Positions 1 to 9,311 are shown, counted from the first letter of the stretch. The stretch: DNA of 36,001 nucleotides from CAYRNC01 sp964425645 (GCA_964425645.1 CAYRNC010000008.1:1-36001), one strand, 5' to 3'. The notes: a model not told the origin generated them from the letters alone. Translations and numbers: made by a program.

Positions 1-1314
1 CTTCTATATATTATGATAGTTTTTTGGATATTGGCACTCTTTTCAGCGGTCCTTAACCTGCCCGGCATAGCAGGTCTCATTTTGTCGGTAGGTATGGCGG
101 TAGATGCTAACGTTATTATATTTGCCAGAATAAAAGAAGAGTATCGGAATGGAAAAAGCCTTCGTGTTTCTGTAGGGTCTGGCTTTAAACGTGCGATGGG
201 AACAATTATAGATTCACAGCTTACGACCATGATAGCAGGTATAGTGCTTTATCAATTCGGGACAGGCCCGGTACGCGGGTTTGCACTTACATTGATGATC
301 GGTATCGTTGTCAGCGTGTTAACAGCTGTTTTTGTCACTCAATTCCTGCTTAACACCCTTGTGGAAAGTAAAACTTTTGGCAATCCTAAGCTGTTTGGTC
401 TGACGGGTGAACGCTTTACATTAAAAAAAGAATTTTTCTATTTAAAATACCGCAAGTATTTTTATGCCGCCGCTGTTGTATTAATTGTTCTGGGAATAGG
501 AACCGGGTTTATAAGAGGATTTAACTACGGTATTGATTTTACAGGCGGTACAATGATCCAAATGGATATGGGAGAAACAGTATCGGTGGAAGCCGTTCAG
601 GATATATTGGAGAAAAATGATATCACAGGAACCGTAGTACATGCCGGTGAAGGAAATAAAGAAATTATAATAAAAACGACTGAAGCTCTAAACAATGAAG
701 CCCGACAAAAGCTTTTCTCGGATTTTTACGCCGGATTTGGATTAAGCGAGGCCAATTTATTGGCTACAGAGCAATTCAGTGCATCCGTGGGTGATCTTTT
801 AAAAGTAAATGCGGTAAAAGCGGTACTAATCGCCACACTGTTCATGCTGATCTACATCATAATTCGATTTGAATGGAAATTCGGAATAGCTGCCATCGCA
901 GCCTTGATGCATGATGTACTGATAGTGATCGCTTTTTACGGGTTTTTTCGCATACCCATCAATAATCCTTTTATAGCCGGCATCCTTATCGTTGTCGGAT
1001 ATTCCATAAACGACACCATCGTTGTATTTGATAGGATCCGTGAGAATAAAAAGCTGATGAGAAAAGGGCGAATGGAAGAACTGATTGATAAGAGCATAAA
1101 CCAGACTTTAGTGCGATCCATCATGACATCCATAACCACCATAATAGCCATAATACCGCTGTTTGTTTTGGGTGGAACGACAATACGGGATTTCACACTT
1201 CCCCTGATTGTAGGTATAACAGCAGGGGCTATTTCATCCATAACAATTGCAAGCCCCCTTTATTACGAAATTGACAGGCGGAGCAATAAACCGCGTTATA
1301 AAGGGAAAAAATGA
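1..1314 (+). CDS. secDF: SecDF protein-export membrane protein, 3' part (fusion of SecD and SecF)
   Basis: The frame is open from the first base, so the gene begins upstream of the window. The visible 437 residues hold the end of SecD and all of SecF. SecD is shown by GMAVDANV near residues 31-38, in the transmembrane helix that carries the proton-path aspartate. SecF is shown by a new membrane helix near residue 150, then the GIDFTGGT motif and GYSINDTIVVFDRIREN. SecD and SecF are continuous in one chain, as in Bacillus SecDF; many clostridia have two separate genes. The family uses the proton gradient to help pull secreted proteins across the membrane after SecA and SecYEG. The stop codon overlaps the SD of the next gene, which suggests coupled translation. 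Identification is firm; the start is not visible. Confidence 0.95.
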   Translation, partial: LLYIMIVFWILALFSAVLNLPGIAGLILSVGMAVDANVIIFARIKEEYRNGKSLRVSVGSGFKRAMGTIIDSQLTTMIAGIVLYQFGTGPVRGFALTLMIGIVVSVLTAVFVTQFLLNTLVESKTFGNPKLFGLTGERFTLKKEFFYLKYRKYFYAAAVVLIVLGIGTGFIRGFNYGIDFTGGTMIQMDMGETVSVEAVQDILEKNDITGTVVHAGEGNKEIIIKTTEALNNEARQKLFSDFYAGFGLSEANLLATEQFSASVGDLLKVNAVKAVLIATLFMLIYIIIRFEWKFGIAAIAALMHDVLIVIAFYGFFRIPINNPFIAGILIVVGYSINDTIVVFDRIRENKKLMRKGRMEELIDKSINQTLVRSIMTSITTIIAIIPLFVLGGTTIRDFTLPLIVGITAGAISSITIASPLYYEIDRRSNKPRYKGKK

Positions 1315-1321
1315 GGTATAT

Positions 1322-3502
1322 ATGATTAATACGGAGCGCATGGAAGAATTTCTTGAGGACCTGCTCATAATCAATCCCAATTATGATCTTGAGCTGCTTG
1401 AGCGCGCTTATCGTAAGGCAGAAGAGGTTCATGAGGGACAGCTCCGTAAATCAGGTGAAGATTATATCATCCATCCAATGTCCGTTGTAAAAATATTAGC
1501 TGATTTGGGAATGGATGAAAACACCCTTATAGCCGGATTGCTTCATGACTCCGTTGAGGATACCCCTTATACACTGGAAGACATTAAAGCGGATTTTGGT
1601 GAAGAAGCCGCTTTATTGGTCGATGGCGTTACCAAACTTGGCTCATTGATCTATGAAAGCAAGGAAGAGCGGCAGGCGGAAAACTTAAGAAAAATGTTTC
1701 TTGCAATGTCAAAAGACATTAGAGTTCTCATTATTAAACTGGCTGACAGATTACACAACCTTCGTACGATCAATTACATGAATGAGGAACAAATTAAAGA
1801 AAAATGCAAGGAAACTTTGGAGATTTATGCCCCTTTGGCCAGCCGGTTAGGTATATTCTCTATGAAATTTGAACTGGAAGATATCGCATTAAAATATCTT
1901 GATCCGGAAGCCTATTACAATCTTGTCGAACAGGTGAACAAAAGAAGAGATCAGCGCCAGGAAAGCATCGAAAAAATAATTTCAGCCATAAGAATTGCTT
2001 TGAACAACCTGGAAATGATTTATGAGATAAAGGGTCGCAATAAGCACTTTTACAGCATCTATAGAAAAATGAAATATCAGGATCGACAGCTGGATGAAAT
2101 TTTCGATCTGATGGCAATCAGAATTATAGTAAACAGTGTAAAAGATTGTTACGCTGCATTAGGTGTGGTACATACCTTGTGGAAACCGATTCCCGGCCGC
2201 TTTAAAGACTATATTGCGATGCCCAAACCCAACCTCTATCAATCCCTGCACACAACGGTCATCGGCAACAACGGTGAACCTTTTGAAATACAGATCCGAA
2301 CTCATGAAATGCATAGATTGGCTGAATACGGCATAGCCGCCCATTGGAAGTATAAGGAGGGCGTGACCCGGGATCAGGAAGAGGGAAGATTGGCCTGGCT
2401 GCGACAGACACTTGAATGGCAAAAGGAAATGAACGATCCTAAAGAGTTCATGGAAACACTGAAGATAGATTTGTTTTCAAATCAAGTTTTCGTATTTACG
2501 CCGAAAGGAGATGTGATAGAACTGCCGGCAGGATCTACTCCACTGGATTTTGCATTTAAAATTCACACCGCCATCGGAGCCAAGTGCGTGGGCGCGAAAG
2601 TAAACGGTAAAATGGTTCCAATCGATTACCCACTTAAAAACGGTGAGATAGTGGAAATCGTAACCTCAAACAGCAGCAAAGGGCCAAGCATAGATTGGCT
2701 TAAAATAGTTAAAAGCAATACTGCCAGAAATAAAATCAGGCAGTATCTTAAAAAAGAAAACAAGGGTGAAAGCGTTGAAAAGGGGAAAGAAATGCTTTTA
2801 AAGTACATCCGAAGAAAAGGTTATGATCCCCAACAAATAATGCGCAGCCAGTGGATCAATAAAGCATCTAAGAATCTGAACATCGCTTCATCTGACGATT
2901 TGTACTCCTCAATTAGCTACGGTGGAGTATTGCTTTCAAAGTTGACAATAATGCTTATCGGGTTTTATCATGAAGAAAAGCAGCTGGAATTAAAGAAAAA
3001 AGATGAAGAATTTGAAATCGATGACAGAAAAAAAGAAAAAACCGAAGCCCATACCGGCGTAACGGTAGAAGGCATGACTGATTTGCTGGTTCGTTTTGCA
3101 AAATGCTGTAATCCTGTTCCCGGCGATGAAATAATAGGATTTATAACAAAGGGCAGGGGAATATCAGTGCACAGAAAGGATTGCATCAACATCCTTTCAC
3201 TGCCTGAAAAAGAAAGACAACGCTTTATTGAGGTTGAATGGGATTTAGCGAAATCGGGTGTATCCTATAACGCGGATATACATATACTTGCCGAAGATCG
3301 AAAGGGGCTGTTTTCGGATATTTCGAGGGTTTGCGAAGATATGGATGTGCATATTGCAGGAGTAAATGCAAAAAGCAGCAAAGAAAATATCGCAAATATC
3401 ACCATGACTTTATCTTTGTCCAACACAAATCAGTTGGAAAAGGTTTTAAAACAGCTGAGAGGTGTGCAAGGGGTAGCCGATGTTTATCGTGCCAGCATGT
3501 AG
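1322..3502 (+). CDS. relA: Bifunctional (p)ppGpp synthetase/hydrolase, Rel/RelA-SpoT family
   Basis: This 726-residue protein makes and degrades the alarmone (p)ppGpp. The N-terminal HD hydrolase domain keeps H51, H75-D76 and E79-D80, and LADRLHN further on. The synthetase domain has GRNKHFYSIYRKM and RFKD at about residues 293-296; RFKD rather than EFDD is the signature of bifunctional Rel rather than of synthetase-only RelA. A TGS domain follows at about 383-443, then a zinc-finger-like CCNPVPGDEI segment, and a C-terminal ACT domain from about 648. I chose ATG 1322 because GAGG lies five bases upstream and the protein then begins like other Rel proteins; a frame-open start at 1247 would run far into secDF. 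All key catalytic residues I know of for both activities are present. Confidence 0.95.
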   Translation: MINTERMEEFLEDLLIINPNYDLELLERAYRKAEEVHEGQLRKSGEDYIIHPMSVVKILADLGMDENTLIAGLLHDSVEDTPYTLEDIKADFGEEAALLVDGVTKLGSLIYESKEERQAENLRKMFLAMSKDIRVLIIKLADRLHNLRTINYMNEEQIKEKCKETLEIYAPLASRLGIFSMKFELEDIALKYLDPEAYYNLVEQVNKRRDQRQESIEKIISAIRIALNNLEMIYEIKGRNKHFYSIYRKMKYQDRQLDEIFDLMAIRIIVNSVKDCYAALGVVHTLWKPIPGRFKDYIAMPKPNLYQSLHTTVIGNNGEPFEIQIRTHEMHRLAEYGIAAHWKYKEGVTRDQEEGRLAWLRQTLEWQKEMNDPKEFMETLKIDLFSNQVFVFTPKGDVIELPAGSTPLDFAFKIHTAIGAKCVGAKVNGKMVPIDYPLKNGEIVEIVTSNSSKGPSIDWLKIVKSNTARNKIRQYLKKENKGESVEKGKEMLLKYIRRKGYDPQQIMRSQWINKASKNLNIASSDDLYSSISYGGVLLSKLTIMLIGFYHEEKQLELKKKDEEFEIDDRKKEKTEAHTGVTVEGMTDLLVRFAKCCNPVPGDEIIGFITKGRGISVHRKDCINILSLPEKERQRFIEVEWDLAKSGVSYNADIHILAEDRKGLFSDISRVCEDMDVHIAGVNAKSSKENIANITMTLSLSNTNQLEKVLKQLRGVQGVADVYRASM

Positions 3503-3524
3503 TTTATACTGAAATGGGGCAGTT

Positions 3525-3974
3525 ATGAGAGCGGTAGTACAAAGAGTAATCTATTCTGATGTTGCGATAGAAGATATTACTAGGGAAAGCATAGGAAAAG
3601 GAGTTACGGTTTTGCTAGGTGTCGAAAATGATGATACATCGCTGGATGCACGGTATGTTGCAAATAAAGTATGCGGCCTTCGCATTTTCGATGATAAAAA
3701 CGGAATTATGAACCTTTCAATTTTAGACATAAAGGGTGAGATGCTAGTCATTTCTCAATTCACGTTGCTAGGTGATTGCAGAAAAGGAAAACGGCCAAGC
3801 TATACTAAGGCCGCAAAACCCGAAATAGCCGAAAATCTTTACAGGGAATTCGTACGATGCTGTGTTGAAAGCGGAATTTCTGTAAAAGAAGGGATGTTTC
3901 GTGCTGAAATGCTTGTAAGGATTGAAAATGACGGCCCTGTCACAATCCTAATCGATAGTAAAAAACAGTTTTAA
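3525..3974 (+). CDS. dtd: D-aminoacyl-tRNA deacylase (DTD)
   Basis: The 149-residue length is typical of DTD1. It carries SQFTL at residues 77-81 and NDGPVT at 135-140, the two motifs that form the active site across the dimer; the cis Gly-Pro is G137-P138. The enzyme is a cytosolic proofreader that removes D-amino acids, and in many bacteria glycine, wrongly attached to tRNA. It lies 22 bases after rel. The rel-dtd-hydrolase-hemZ order is common in Firmicutes and supports the call. The SD is a modest GGGG a few bases before the ATG, so translation may be partly coupled to rel. Confidence 0.95.
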   Translation: MRAVVQRVIYSDVAIEDITRESIGKGVTVLLGVENDDTSLDARYVANKVCGLRIFDDKNGIMNLSILDIKGEMLVISQFTLLGDCRKGKRPSYTKAAKPEIAENLYREFVRCCVESGISVKEGMFRAEMLVRIENDGPVTILIDSKKQF

Positions 3975-3995
3975 AAGAAAGGAAGAACTATATTT

Positions 3996-4616
3996 ATGCA
4001 GATCAAACATTACCTAAGCGGCATGCTGGCTGTAAATTGCTATCTGGTCATCGATGAAACGACTAAGAAAGCCTTCATTGTAGATCCGGGAGGTGTAAAT
4101 AAGCAATTATTAAATGATATCAAAGAAAAAGGACTTGATCCTCAATATATAGTATTGACCCATGGGCATGGGGATCATATAGGGGGTGTTCCATATTATC
4201 AAAAGCAGTTTCCCGGCATAAAATTGGTAGCACATGAAGAAGAGAAAAATATGCTTATGGATCCCAAGCTTAACCACTCCCCCCAAACCTGTGCCAAACC
4301 AATTTCCATTGATGCGGATATTTATGTAAAAGATGAAGACACATTGACAGTAGGAGAATTAACTTTGCAATTTATTCATACACCCGGTCATACAAAAGGC
4401 GGTATGTCAATATATGTTGATAACAACCTTTTTTCGGGGGATACACTTTTTGCCCAATCGGTGGGCAGAACGGATTTTAACGGCTCCTCCTTTTCCCAAC
4501 TTCGGGACTCCATACAAAACAAGCTTTATAAATTGCCCGATGAAACCGTAGTATACCCCGGTCATATGGGTACTACAACAATTGGACTGGAAAAGGAGCA
4601 CAATCCTTTTGTATAG
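3996..4616 (+). CDS. MBL-fold hydrolase, glyoxalase-II-like (YqgX type)
   Basis: This is a 206-residue metallo-beta-lactamase-fold protein. The metal motif THGHGDH spans residues 55-61, with H128/H132 (HTPGHTKGG), D149 (SGDTLF) and H190 (YPGHM) completing a two-metal site. The final TIGLEKEHNPF is typical of the small glyoxalase-II-like group that includes B. subtilis YqgX. These proteins are annotated as hydroxyacylglutathione hydrolases, but many Firmicutes lack glutathione, so a bacillithiol or other thioester substrate is possible and the true substrate is unknown. The SD AAGGAAG sits about ten bases before the ATG. The end overlaps the hemZ start by eight bases. Confidence 0.88.
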   Translation: MQIKHYLSGMLAVNCYLVIDETTKKAFIVDPGGVNKQLLNDIKEKGLDPQYIVLTHGHGDHIGGVPYYQKQFPGIKLVAHEEEKNMLMDPKLNHSPQTCAKPISIDADIYVKDEDTLTVGELTLQFIHTPGHTKGGMSIYVDNNLFSGDTLFAQSVGRTDFNGSSFSQLRDSIQNKLYKLPDETVVYPGHMGTTTIGLEKEHNPFV

Positions 4617-5973
4617 AATAGATTTTAATCAGACACAAAACCCTTATGAGCTGAATGAAATGGTCAGAATGTTTCTGCCCGATTCCTCGTATGAACTCGT
4701 AAAGCTGAACATAAATGATTCTAAAGAACCAAAAAGTCTGCGCATACCCGATGGGATAATTGATAAAAATGAGGGGAAAAGATATTTATATCGATTTTTC
4801 AGCAAGGAAGCAGGGTATTTCCCGGAATGGGGAATACTGACAGGCATCAGGCCCGTTAAGCTGACAGGAGAGATATTAAAAAAAACAGGATCAAAGTCGT
4901 TAACAAAAGATGTTCTGATTGATGACTACTATGTCTCAAGTAAAAAAGCAGATCTGCTGTTGTCCATTTTCGATGTTCAACAAAAATATCTTAACAGAAC
5001 AGATACAAACACGGTAAGCCTATACATCGGAATTCCGTTTTGCCCCTCTCGCTGCCTGTATTGTTCATTTACTTCCTGTCAGGCAAATGAAGAAGAAATC
5101 GGCCTCTATCTAAATGCATTATTTGCCGAAATGAGCTTCGTCGGAAAGGAGATGGAACGGAAAAAAATTTATCCCGAATCCATATATATAGGAGGCGGCA
5201 CTCCGACCACTTTAAATGCAAAGAATTTATCCGGGCTGCTTTACAGAATCAATCATTTCTTTAATATGAAACATGTAAAGGAATTCACCGTCGAAGCAGG
5301 AAGACCGGACACCATTACTCTTGAAAAGCTTGAAATCATATTGGAAAATGGCGGCGACAGGATATGCATAAATCCTCAGACAATGAAAAAGGATACTTTA
5401 AAACGAATCGGAAGAAATCATGGGCCTGAAGATTTGTACAGATCCGTCAATCTGGCCCGCAGGGCAGGGTTTCAAAAAATTAACAGCGATGTCATAGCCG
5501 GATTGCCGGGTGAAAATTTGGACGATTTCCTTTTTACGATTAACGCGCTGACGGATATTCATCCGGAAAACATAACAGTTCATACGCTGGCTGTAAAAAG
5601 GGCCTCAAAATTAAAGGAAGAAGACAGATATTACAGCTACGGAAAAGGCGAATCGGCAGACGAAATGCTTAAATATGGCTCTTTGCTATTGACTGATGCC
5701 GGATACAGGCCGTATTATTTATATCGTCAAAAGCAAACGATAGGAAATTTAGAGAATACAGGCTACTCTTTGCCAGGAACAGAAGGCCTTTATAATATTA
5801 AAACCATGCATGAATGCCAAACAAATATAGCTATGGGTGCAGGGAGCATAAGTAAAGTGGTGTTTCCAAAGGAAAATCGTTTAGAACGCGTTCCCAATGT
5901 ATCAAACTATAAGATCTATATTGAGAGAATCGATGAAATGCTATCGAGAAAGAAAGAAAGGATATTCTTATGA
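4609..5973 (+). CDS. hemZ: Radical-SAM coproporphyrinogen dehydrogenase-like protein HemZ
   Basis: The protein is about 454 residues long. The radical SAM cluster motif CxxxCxxC is C145, C149 and C152, followed by a GGGTPT motif that binds S-adenosylmethionine. The segment TVHTLAVKRAS near residue 330 is characteristic of the HemZ branch of the HemN/HemW family. HemZ is linked to oxygen-independent coproporphyrinogen III oxidation, though some relatives are heme chaperones (HemW), so the activity is inferred. I chose TTG 4609 because AAAAGGAG ends ten bases upstream; the other in-frame TTG, at 4582, lies before that SD and has none of its own. Its stop overlaps the aspS start as ATGA. Confidence 0.88.
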   Translation: MYRIDFNQTQNPYELNEMVRMFLPDSSYELVKLNINDSKEPKSLRIPDGIIDKNEGKRYLYRFFSKEAGYFPEWGILTGIRPVKLTGEILKKTGSKSLTKDVLIDDYYVSSKKADLLLSIFDVQQKYLNRTDTNTVSLYIGIPFCPSRCLYCSFTSCQANEEEIGLYLNALFAEMSFVGKEMERKKIYPESIYIGGGTPTTLNAKNLSGLLYRINHFFNMKHVKEFTVEAGRPDTITLEKLEIILENGGDRICINPQTMKKDTLKRIGRNHGPEDLYRSVNLARRAGFQKINSDVIAGLPGENLDDFLFTINALTDIHPENITVHTLAVKRASKLKEEDRYYSYGKGESADEMLKYGSLLLTDAGYRPYYLYRQKQTIGNLENTGYSLPGTEGLYNIKTMHECQTNIAMGAGSISKVVFPKENRLERVPNVSNYKIYIERIDEMLSRKKERIFL

Positions 5974-7760
5974 CAGAGGTTGCCGTATGGAAAAGAACCA
6001 ACATGTGCGGCGAGTTAAGATTGAAGCATGTTGGAACCGATGTGGTGCTAAACGGATGGATTCAAAAGAAACGTAATCTGGGAGGATTGATTTTCTGCGA
6101 TTTGAGAGATAACAGCGGGATAATTCAAATTGTATTTAACCAGGATGTTTCAAGAAAATTGTTTCATAAAGCGGACGGGCTTAAAAGCGAGTACGTAGTG
6201 GGAATCAAAGGTAACGTCAGGGAGAGAGAATCTAAAAATAAAGAACTTTTTACAGGGGAAATTGAAATCTTTGCAGATGATTTAATGATATATTCAGAAG
6301 CCGATACCCCTCCGATCTATATAAAAGATGACGATGACGTTTCAGAAAACCTGAGACTTAAATACCGATATTTGGATTTAAGAAAATTTAAAATGCAGCG
6401 CAATCTGAGATTTCGGCACAAAGTTACAAAGGTCACCAGAGATTTTTATGATGCCCGGGGTTTTGTAGAAGTAGAAACGCCTATGCTTATAAAACCCACA
6501 CCCGAGGGAGCCAGAGATTATTTGGTTCCAAGCAGGGTGAATCAAGGATCCTTTTATGCGCTTCCCCAATCACCGCAAATGTTCAAGCAAATCTTAATGG
6601 CCGGCGGTATTGATAAATACTATCAGATTGTAAAATGCTTTCGTGATGAAGACCTCAGGGCCGACCGACAACCGGAATTTACTCAGATAGATTTGGAAAT
6701 GTCTTTTGTCGATGTGGATGATGTGATCAGCCTTCAGGAAGCCTATATGTCCTACCTATTTAAAGAGCTTCTGGACATAAAAATTGAGACGCCTTTTCCT
6801 CGATATACTTATCGGGAAGCTATGGAATCCTTTGGCAGTGATAAACCTGATACGCGATTTGGTTTTTTACTTAAATCTTTAAATGAAATCGTTAAAGACA
6901 GTCCTTTTCCGATTTTTAAAGATGCCGTTTCCGCGGGGGGAGATGTAAGGGCGATAAACATAAAGGAATATGCCGATCAATTCAGCAGAAAGGATATTGA
7001 CAGACTTCAAAATGATATTAAAAGCTACGGGGCAAAAGGATTAGCATGGATTCGCACAAAAAATGATGATATAAGCTCGTCTTTTAACAAATTTTACGAC
7101 GTGGAGAAACTTAAAAATCTGGCATATCATATGAATGCAGGAAAAAACGACCTCATACTTATCGTTGCAGGAAATAGCAGGATCGTCTTTGACAGCCTTG
7201 GATATCTGAGAAAAGAAATAGCCGACCGCCTTGGCCTTATAAAATCATATAAAGGTTATGATATTCTCTGGGTGGTTGATTTTCCTTTACTGGAGTATGA
7301 TGAAGATGCAGGGCGTTTTACAGCTGTCCATCATCCTTTTACCTCTCCAAAAACTGAGGATATACCCATGCTTGATACCCATCCCGAAAAGGTCCGGGCG
7401 AAAGCGTATGATATCGTTATGAACGGCGTAGAGCTGGGGGGCGGAAGTATAAGAATACATGACAGCGGCCTGCAAAGAAAAATGTTTGCCGCCTTGGGAC
7501 AAAGTGCCGAGGAAACAGATAATAAGTTCGGGTTTTTGCTAGATGCGTTTCGATATGGGGTACCTCCTCATGGAGGGATAGCATATGGCCTGGACCGTCT
7601 GGTTATGCTTTTGTCCGAAGAAAGCAGCATAAGGGAAGTTATAGCATTTCCTAAAAACCAGGCTGCTTCGTGCATGATGTCCGAAGCACCTTCAAAAGCA
7701 TCAGAGGAACAATTGCAGGAGCTGGGCATAGAGCTCAAGAAGAACGATCATGGCAGATAA
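5970..7760 (+). CDS. aspS: Aspartyl-tRNA synthetase
   Basis: A 596-residue class II synthetase of bacterial type. The N-terminal OB-fold binds the anticodon (GWIQKKRNLGGLIFCDLRD). RYRYLDLR and the motif 2 region FRDEDLRADRQPEFTQIDLEM follow. A GAD insertion domain fills the middle, and GGGSIRIH with motif 3 (GVPPHGGIAYGLDR) lies at about residues 485-546. It charges tRNA-Asp; whether it also charges tRNA-Asn (the non-discriminating type, which needs GatCAB) cannot be told safely by eye. The start overlaps hemZ by four bases with an AAGGA SD. In related genomes hisS usually sits directly upstream; here it is absent. No T-box leader is present. Confidence 0.96.
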   Translation: MTEVAVWKRTNMCGELRLKHVGTDVVLNGWIQKKRNLGGLIFCDLRDNSGIIQIVFNQDVSRKLFHKADGLKSEYVVGIKGNVRERESKNKELFTGEIEIFADDLMIYSEADTPPIYIKDDDDVSENLRLKYRYLDLRKFKMQRNLRFRHKVTKVTRDFYDARGFVEVETPMLIKPTPEGARDYLVPSRVNQGSFYALPQSPQMFKQILMAGGIDKYYQIVKCFRDEDLRADRQPEFTQIDLEMSFVDVDDVISLQEAYMSYLFKELLDIKIETPFPRYTYREAMESFGSDKPDTRFGFLLKSLNEIVKDSPFPIFKDAVSAGGDVRAINIKEYADQFSRKDIDRLQNDIKSYGAKGLAWIRTKNDDISSSFNKFYDVEKLKNLAYHMNAGKNDLILIVAGNSRIVFDSLGYLRKEIADRLGLIKSYKGYDILWVVDFPLLEYDEDAGRFTAVHHPFTSPKTEDIPMLDTHPEKVRAKAYDIVMNGVELGGGSIRIHDSGLQRKMFAALGQSAEETDNKFGFLLDAFRYGVPPHGGIAYGLDRLVMLLSEESSIREVIAFPKNQAASCMMSEAPSKASEEQLQELGIELKKNDHGR

Positions 7761-8358
7761 AATTGGAATAATCGGAGGGACGTTTGATCCCATCCACTAC
7801 GGGCATCTGATATTGGCAGAGCAGGCACGTGACGGGGCAGGCTTGGATAATGTCGTATTCATGCCTACAAAGCAGTCCCCTTTTAAGATGAATGCAAAGG
7901 CAGTGTCGGAGCAGCACCGTTATGCGATGGTCCGGACCGCAATCCTTGATAATCCCGGGTTCTCTGTCTCGGATATCGAGATAAAAGGTCCTGATATATC
8001 CTACACCGTCGATACCCTGCAAGCCTGCCGTTTGGCGTATGGGCCCGATGCTCGCATATGCTTCATATGCGGCACGGATTCATTTATAAGTATGGAATAT
8101 TGGAAGCATGCAGAGTCTATTTTTAAAGAGTTCACTATTATTGTGGGCTCAAGACCGAGATATAAGGACAGAGCAAGAGATATTCTGATAAGAAAGCTGA
8201 ACACCCTATACGGGACGAGGGTTGAAAAAATACACATGCCGAAAATCGATATTTCATCTACGGATATTAAAAAAAGAATATATGAAGGAAGATCGATAAA
8301 ATATCTTCTGCCTTCTGATATAGAAAAATATATTAACCTGTATGAATTATATCGCTGA
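7750..8358 (+). CDS. nadD: Nicotinate-nucleotide adenylyltransferase
   Basis: A 202-residue enzyme of NAD synthesis that joins nicotinate mononucleotide and ATP to give deamido-NAD. It has the nucleotidyltransferase motif GGTFDPIHYGHL at residues 9-20 (the HxGH active site is 16-19), FICGTDSF in the middle, and ISSTDI at 168-173. It overlaps aspS by eleven bases, and the SD is weak (AAGAAG), so translation probably depends on ribosomes finishing aspS. It is followed by yqeK and rsfS, the usual bacterial order. Confidence 0.95.
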   Translation: MADKIGIIGGTFDPIHYGHLILAEQARDGAGLDNVVFMPTKQSPFKMNAKAVSEQHRYAMVRTAILDNPGFSVSDIEIKGPDISYTVDTLQACRLAYGPDARICFICGTDSFISMEYWKHAESIFKEFTIIVGSRPRYKDRARDILIRKLNTLYGTRVEKIHMPKIDISSTDIKKRIYEGRSIKYLLPSDIEKYINLYELYR

Positions 8359-8359
8359 C

Positions 8360-8390
8360 TTGTTGGAGCCAACGCATAATGGTATATTAT
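8360..8390 (+). promoter_or_regulatory. Possible internal promoter for yqeK-rsfS-leuS
   Basis: An extended -10 box, TG-G-TATATT, lies at 8380-8388. A weak -35 candidate, TTGTTG (8360-8365), is 17 bases upstream. Transcription would begin about seven bases after the -10, almost exactly at the two ATG codons of yqeK (8393, 8396). The inverted repeat GTTGG-AG-CCAAC at 8362-8373 overlaps the -35. The -10 region resembles the one before the CNNM gene at 17772. This comes from the motif alone. Confidence 0.45.
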
Positions 8391-8392
8391 AG

Positions 8393-8983
8393 ATGATGAA
8401 TAACAGCATAAAAATTAGAATTGAAACATACCTTGAGAGTTCTTTAACAAAAAAGCGCAAACAGCACACCTATTCCGTGGTGCGTGAAGCCTGCTCGCTG
8501 GCACTTCATTATGGAGAAGATCCGAAAAAAGCAGAACTGGCTGCTCTTTTTCACGATGCCTACAGGGATAAACCCAAAGAGATATTGGATAGCTATATCA
8601 AAGCATGGAATATTGATTCGACCTATCTTGGAGATGTCAATCTGTCCCATGGTAAAGTAGCTGCTTTGGCTATGGAAAGGGAGTATGGAGTAAAGGATAA
8701 AGATTTAATAAATGCTGTAGCATTCCATACAACAGGCAGGCCGAACATGTCTTTGTTGGAGAAAATAATCTATCTTGCGGATGCAATTGAACCGAACAGG
8801 TGCTATCCCGGGGTCCGGGAACTCCGAAAATTGGCATACAGGGATATCGATAAAGCCTGCGTTTTAGCATTGGAAAATTCTATAAAATATATACAAAGCC
8901 AAAAGCTGAGCCCGGCTTCTGATACCGTCAAAGCAAAGCAGCTTTTACTGGCAGAAGAAAGGAGTAAGCATGAACAACCGTGA
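8393..8983 (+). CDS. yqeK: HD-domain hydrolase YqeK (symmetrical Ap4A hydrolase family)
   Basis: A 196-residue HD-domain protein. The metal site is visible as H25, H54-D55, H86 (LSHGKVAA), H112 (FHTTGRP) and D130 (YLADAIEPNR). The segment TGRPNMSLLEKIIYLADAIEPNR is diagnostic of YqeK. Members split diadenosine tetraphosphate into two ADP, limiting this stress nucleotide. HDAYRD replaces the more usual HDYAK-like sequence, but the metal ligands are kept. There is no SD before the paired ATG codons, and a promoter-like box ends just upstream, so the mRNA may be leaderless. It overlaps rsfS by 14 bases. In many relatives an LCP-family (lytR) gene lies between yqeK and rsfS; it is absent here. 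Confidence 0.92.
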   Translation: MMNNSIKIRIETYLESSLTKKRKQHTYSVVREACSLALHYGEDPKKAELAALFHDAYRDKPKEILDSYIKAWNIDSTYLGDVNLSHGKVAALAMEREYGVKDKDLINAVAFHTTGRPNMSLLEKIIYLADAIEPNRCYPGVRELRKLAYRDIDKACVLALENSIKYIQSQKLSPASDTVKAKQLLLAEERSKHEQP

Positions 8984-9311
8984 TATCGCTATAAAAACTG
9001 CACAGGTCCTGAAGAATAAAAAAGCACAAGATGTGGTGGTCATTGACATCACCGACAAATCCTCATTTGCGGACTACCTTGTAATAGCTTCCGGAATATC
9101 GGAAAGACAGCTCGGTACATTGGTTTCCCAAGTAGAAGATAAGCTTGCCGTGGAGGGGATCTGTTCAAAAAATGTAGAGGGAGGCAGGAATTCCGGATGG
9201 GTTCTGCTTGATTACGGAGATATCATCGTAAATATTTTTACAAAGGAACAGAGGGACAGATACAATTTAGAAAAGATCTGGGCGGACGGTTCCCATCTTG
9301 ATATAGAGTAA
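8970..9311 (+). CDS. rsfS: Ribosomal silencing factor RsfS
   Basis: A 113-residue protein of the RsfS/Iojap family. The conserved core SSFADYLVIASG is followed by GWVLLDYGDIIVNIF and a YNLEKIW ending. RsfS binds L14 (uL14) on the large ribosomal subunit and blocks joining with the small subunit, reducing translation during starvation. The SD AAAGGAG lies inside the end of yqeK, and the start overlaps that gene. It sits between yqeK and leuS. Confidence 0.95.
   Translation: MNNRDIAIKTAQVLKNKKAQDVVVIDITDKSSFADYLVIASGISERQLGTLVSQVEDKLAVEGICSKNVEGGRNSGWVLLDYGDIIVNIFTKEQRDRYNLEKIWADGSHLDIE

Noticed and set aside
1247..1321. Earlier in-frame start for rel, at 1247
   Set aside because: It would add 25 residues overlapping secDF without an SD; ATG 1322 has GAGG at the right distance.
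4582..4608. Upstream TTG start for hemZ
   Set aside because: It lies before the SD AAAAGGAG, which correctly spaces TTG 4609.
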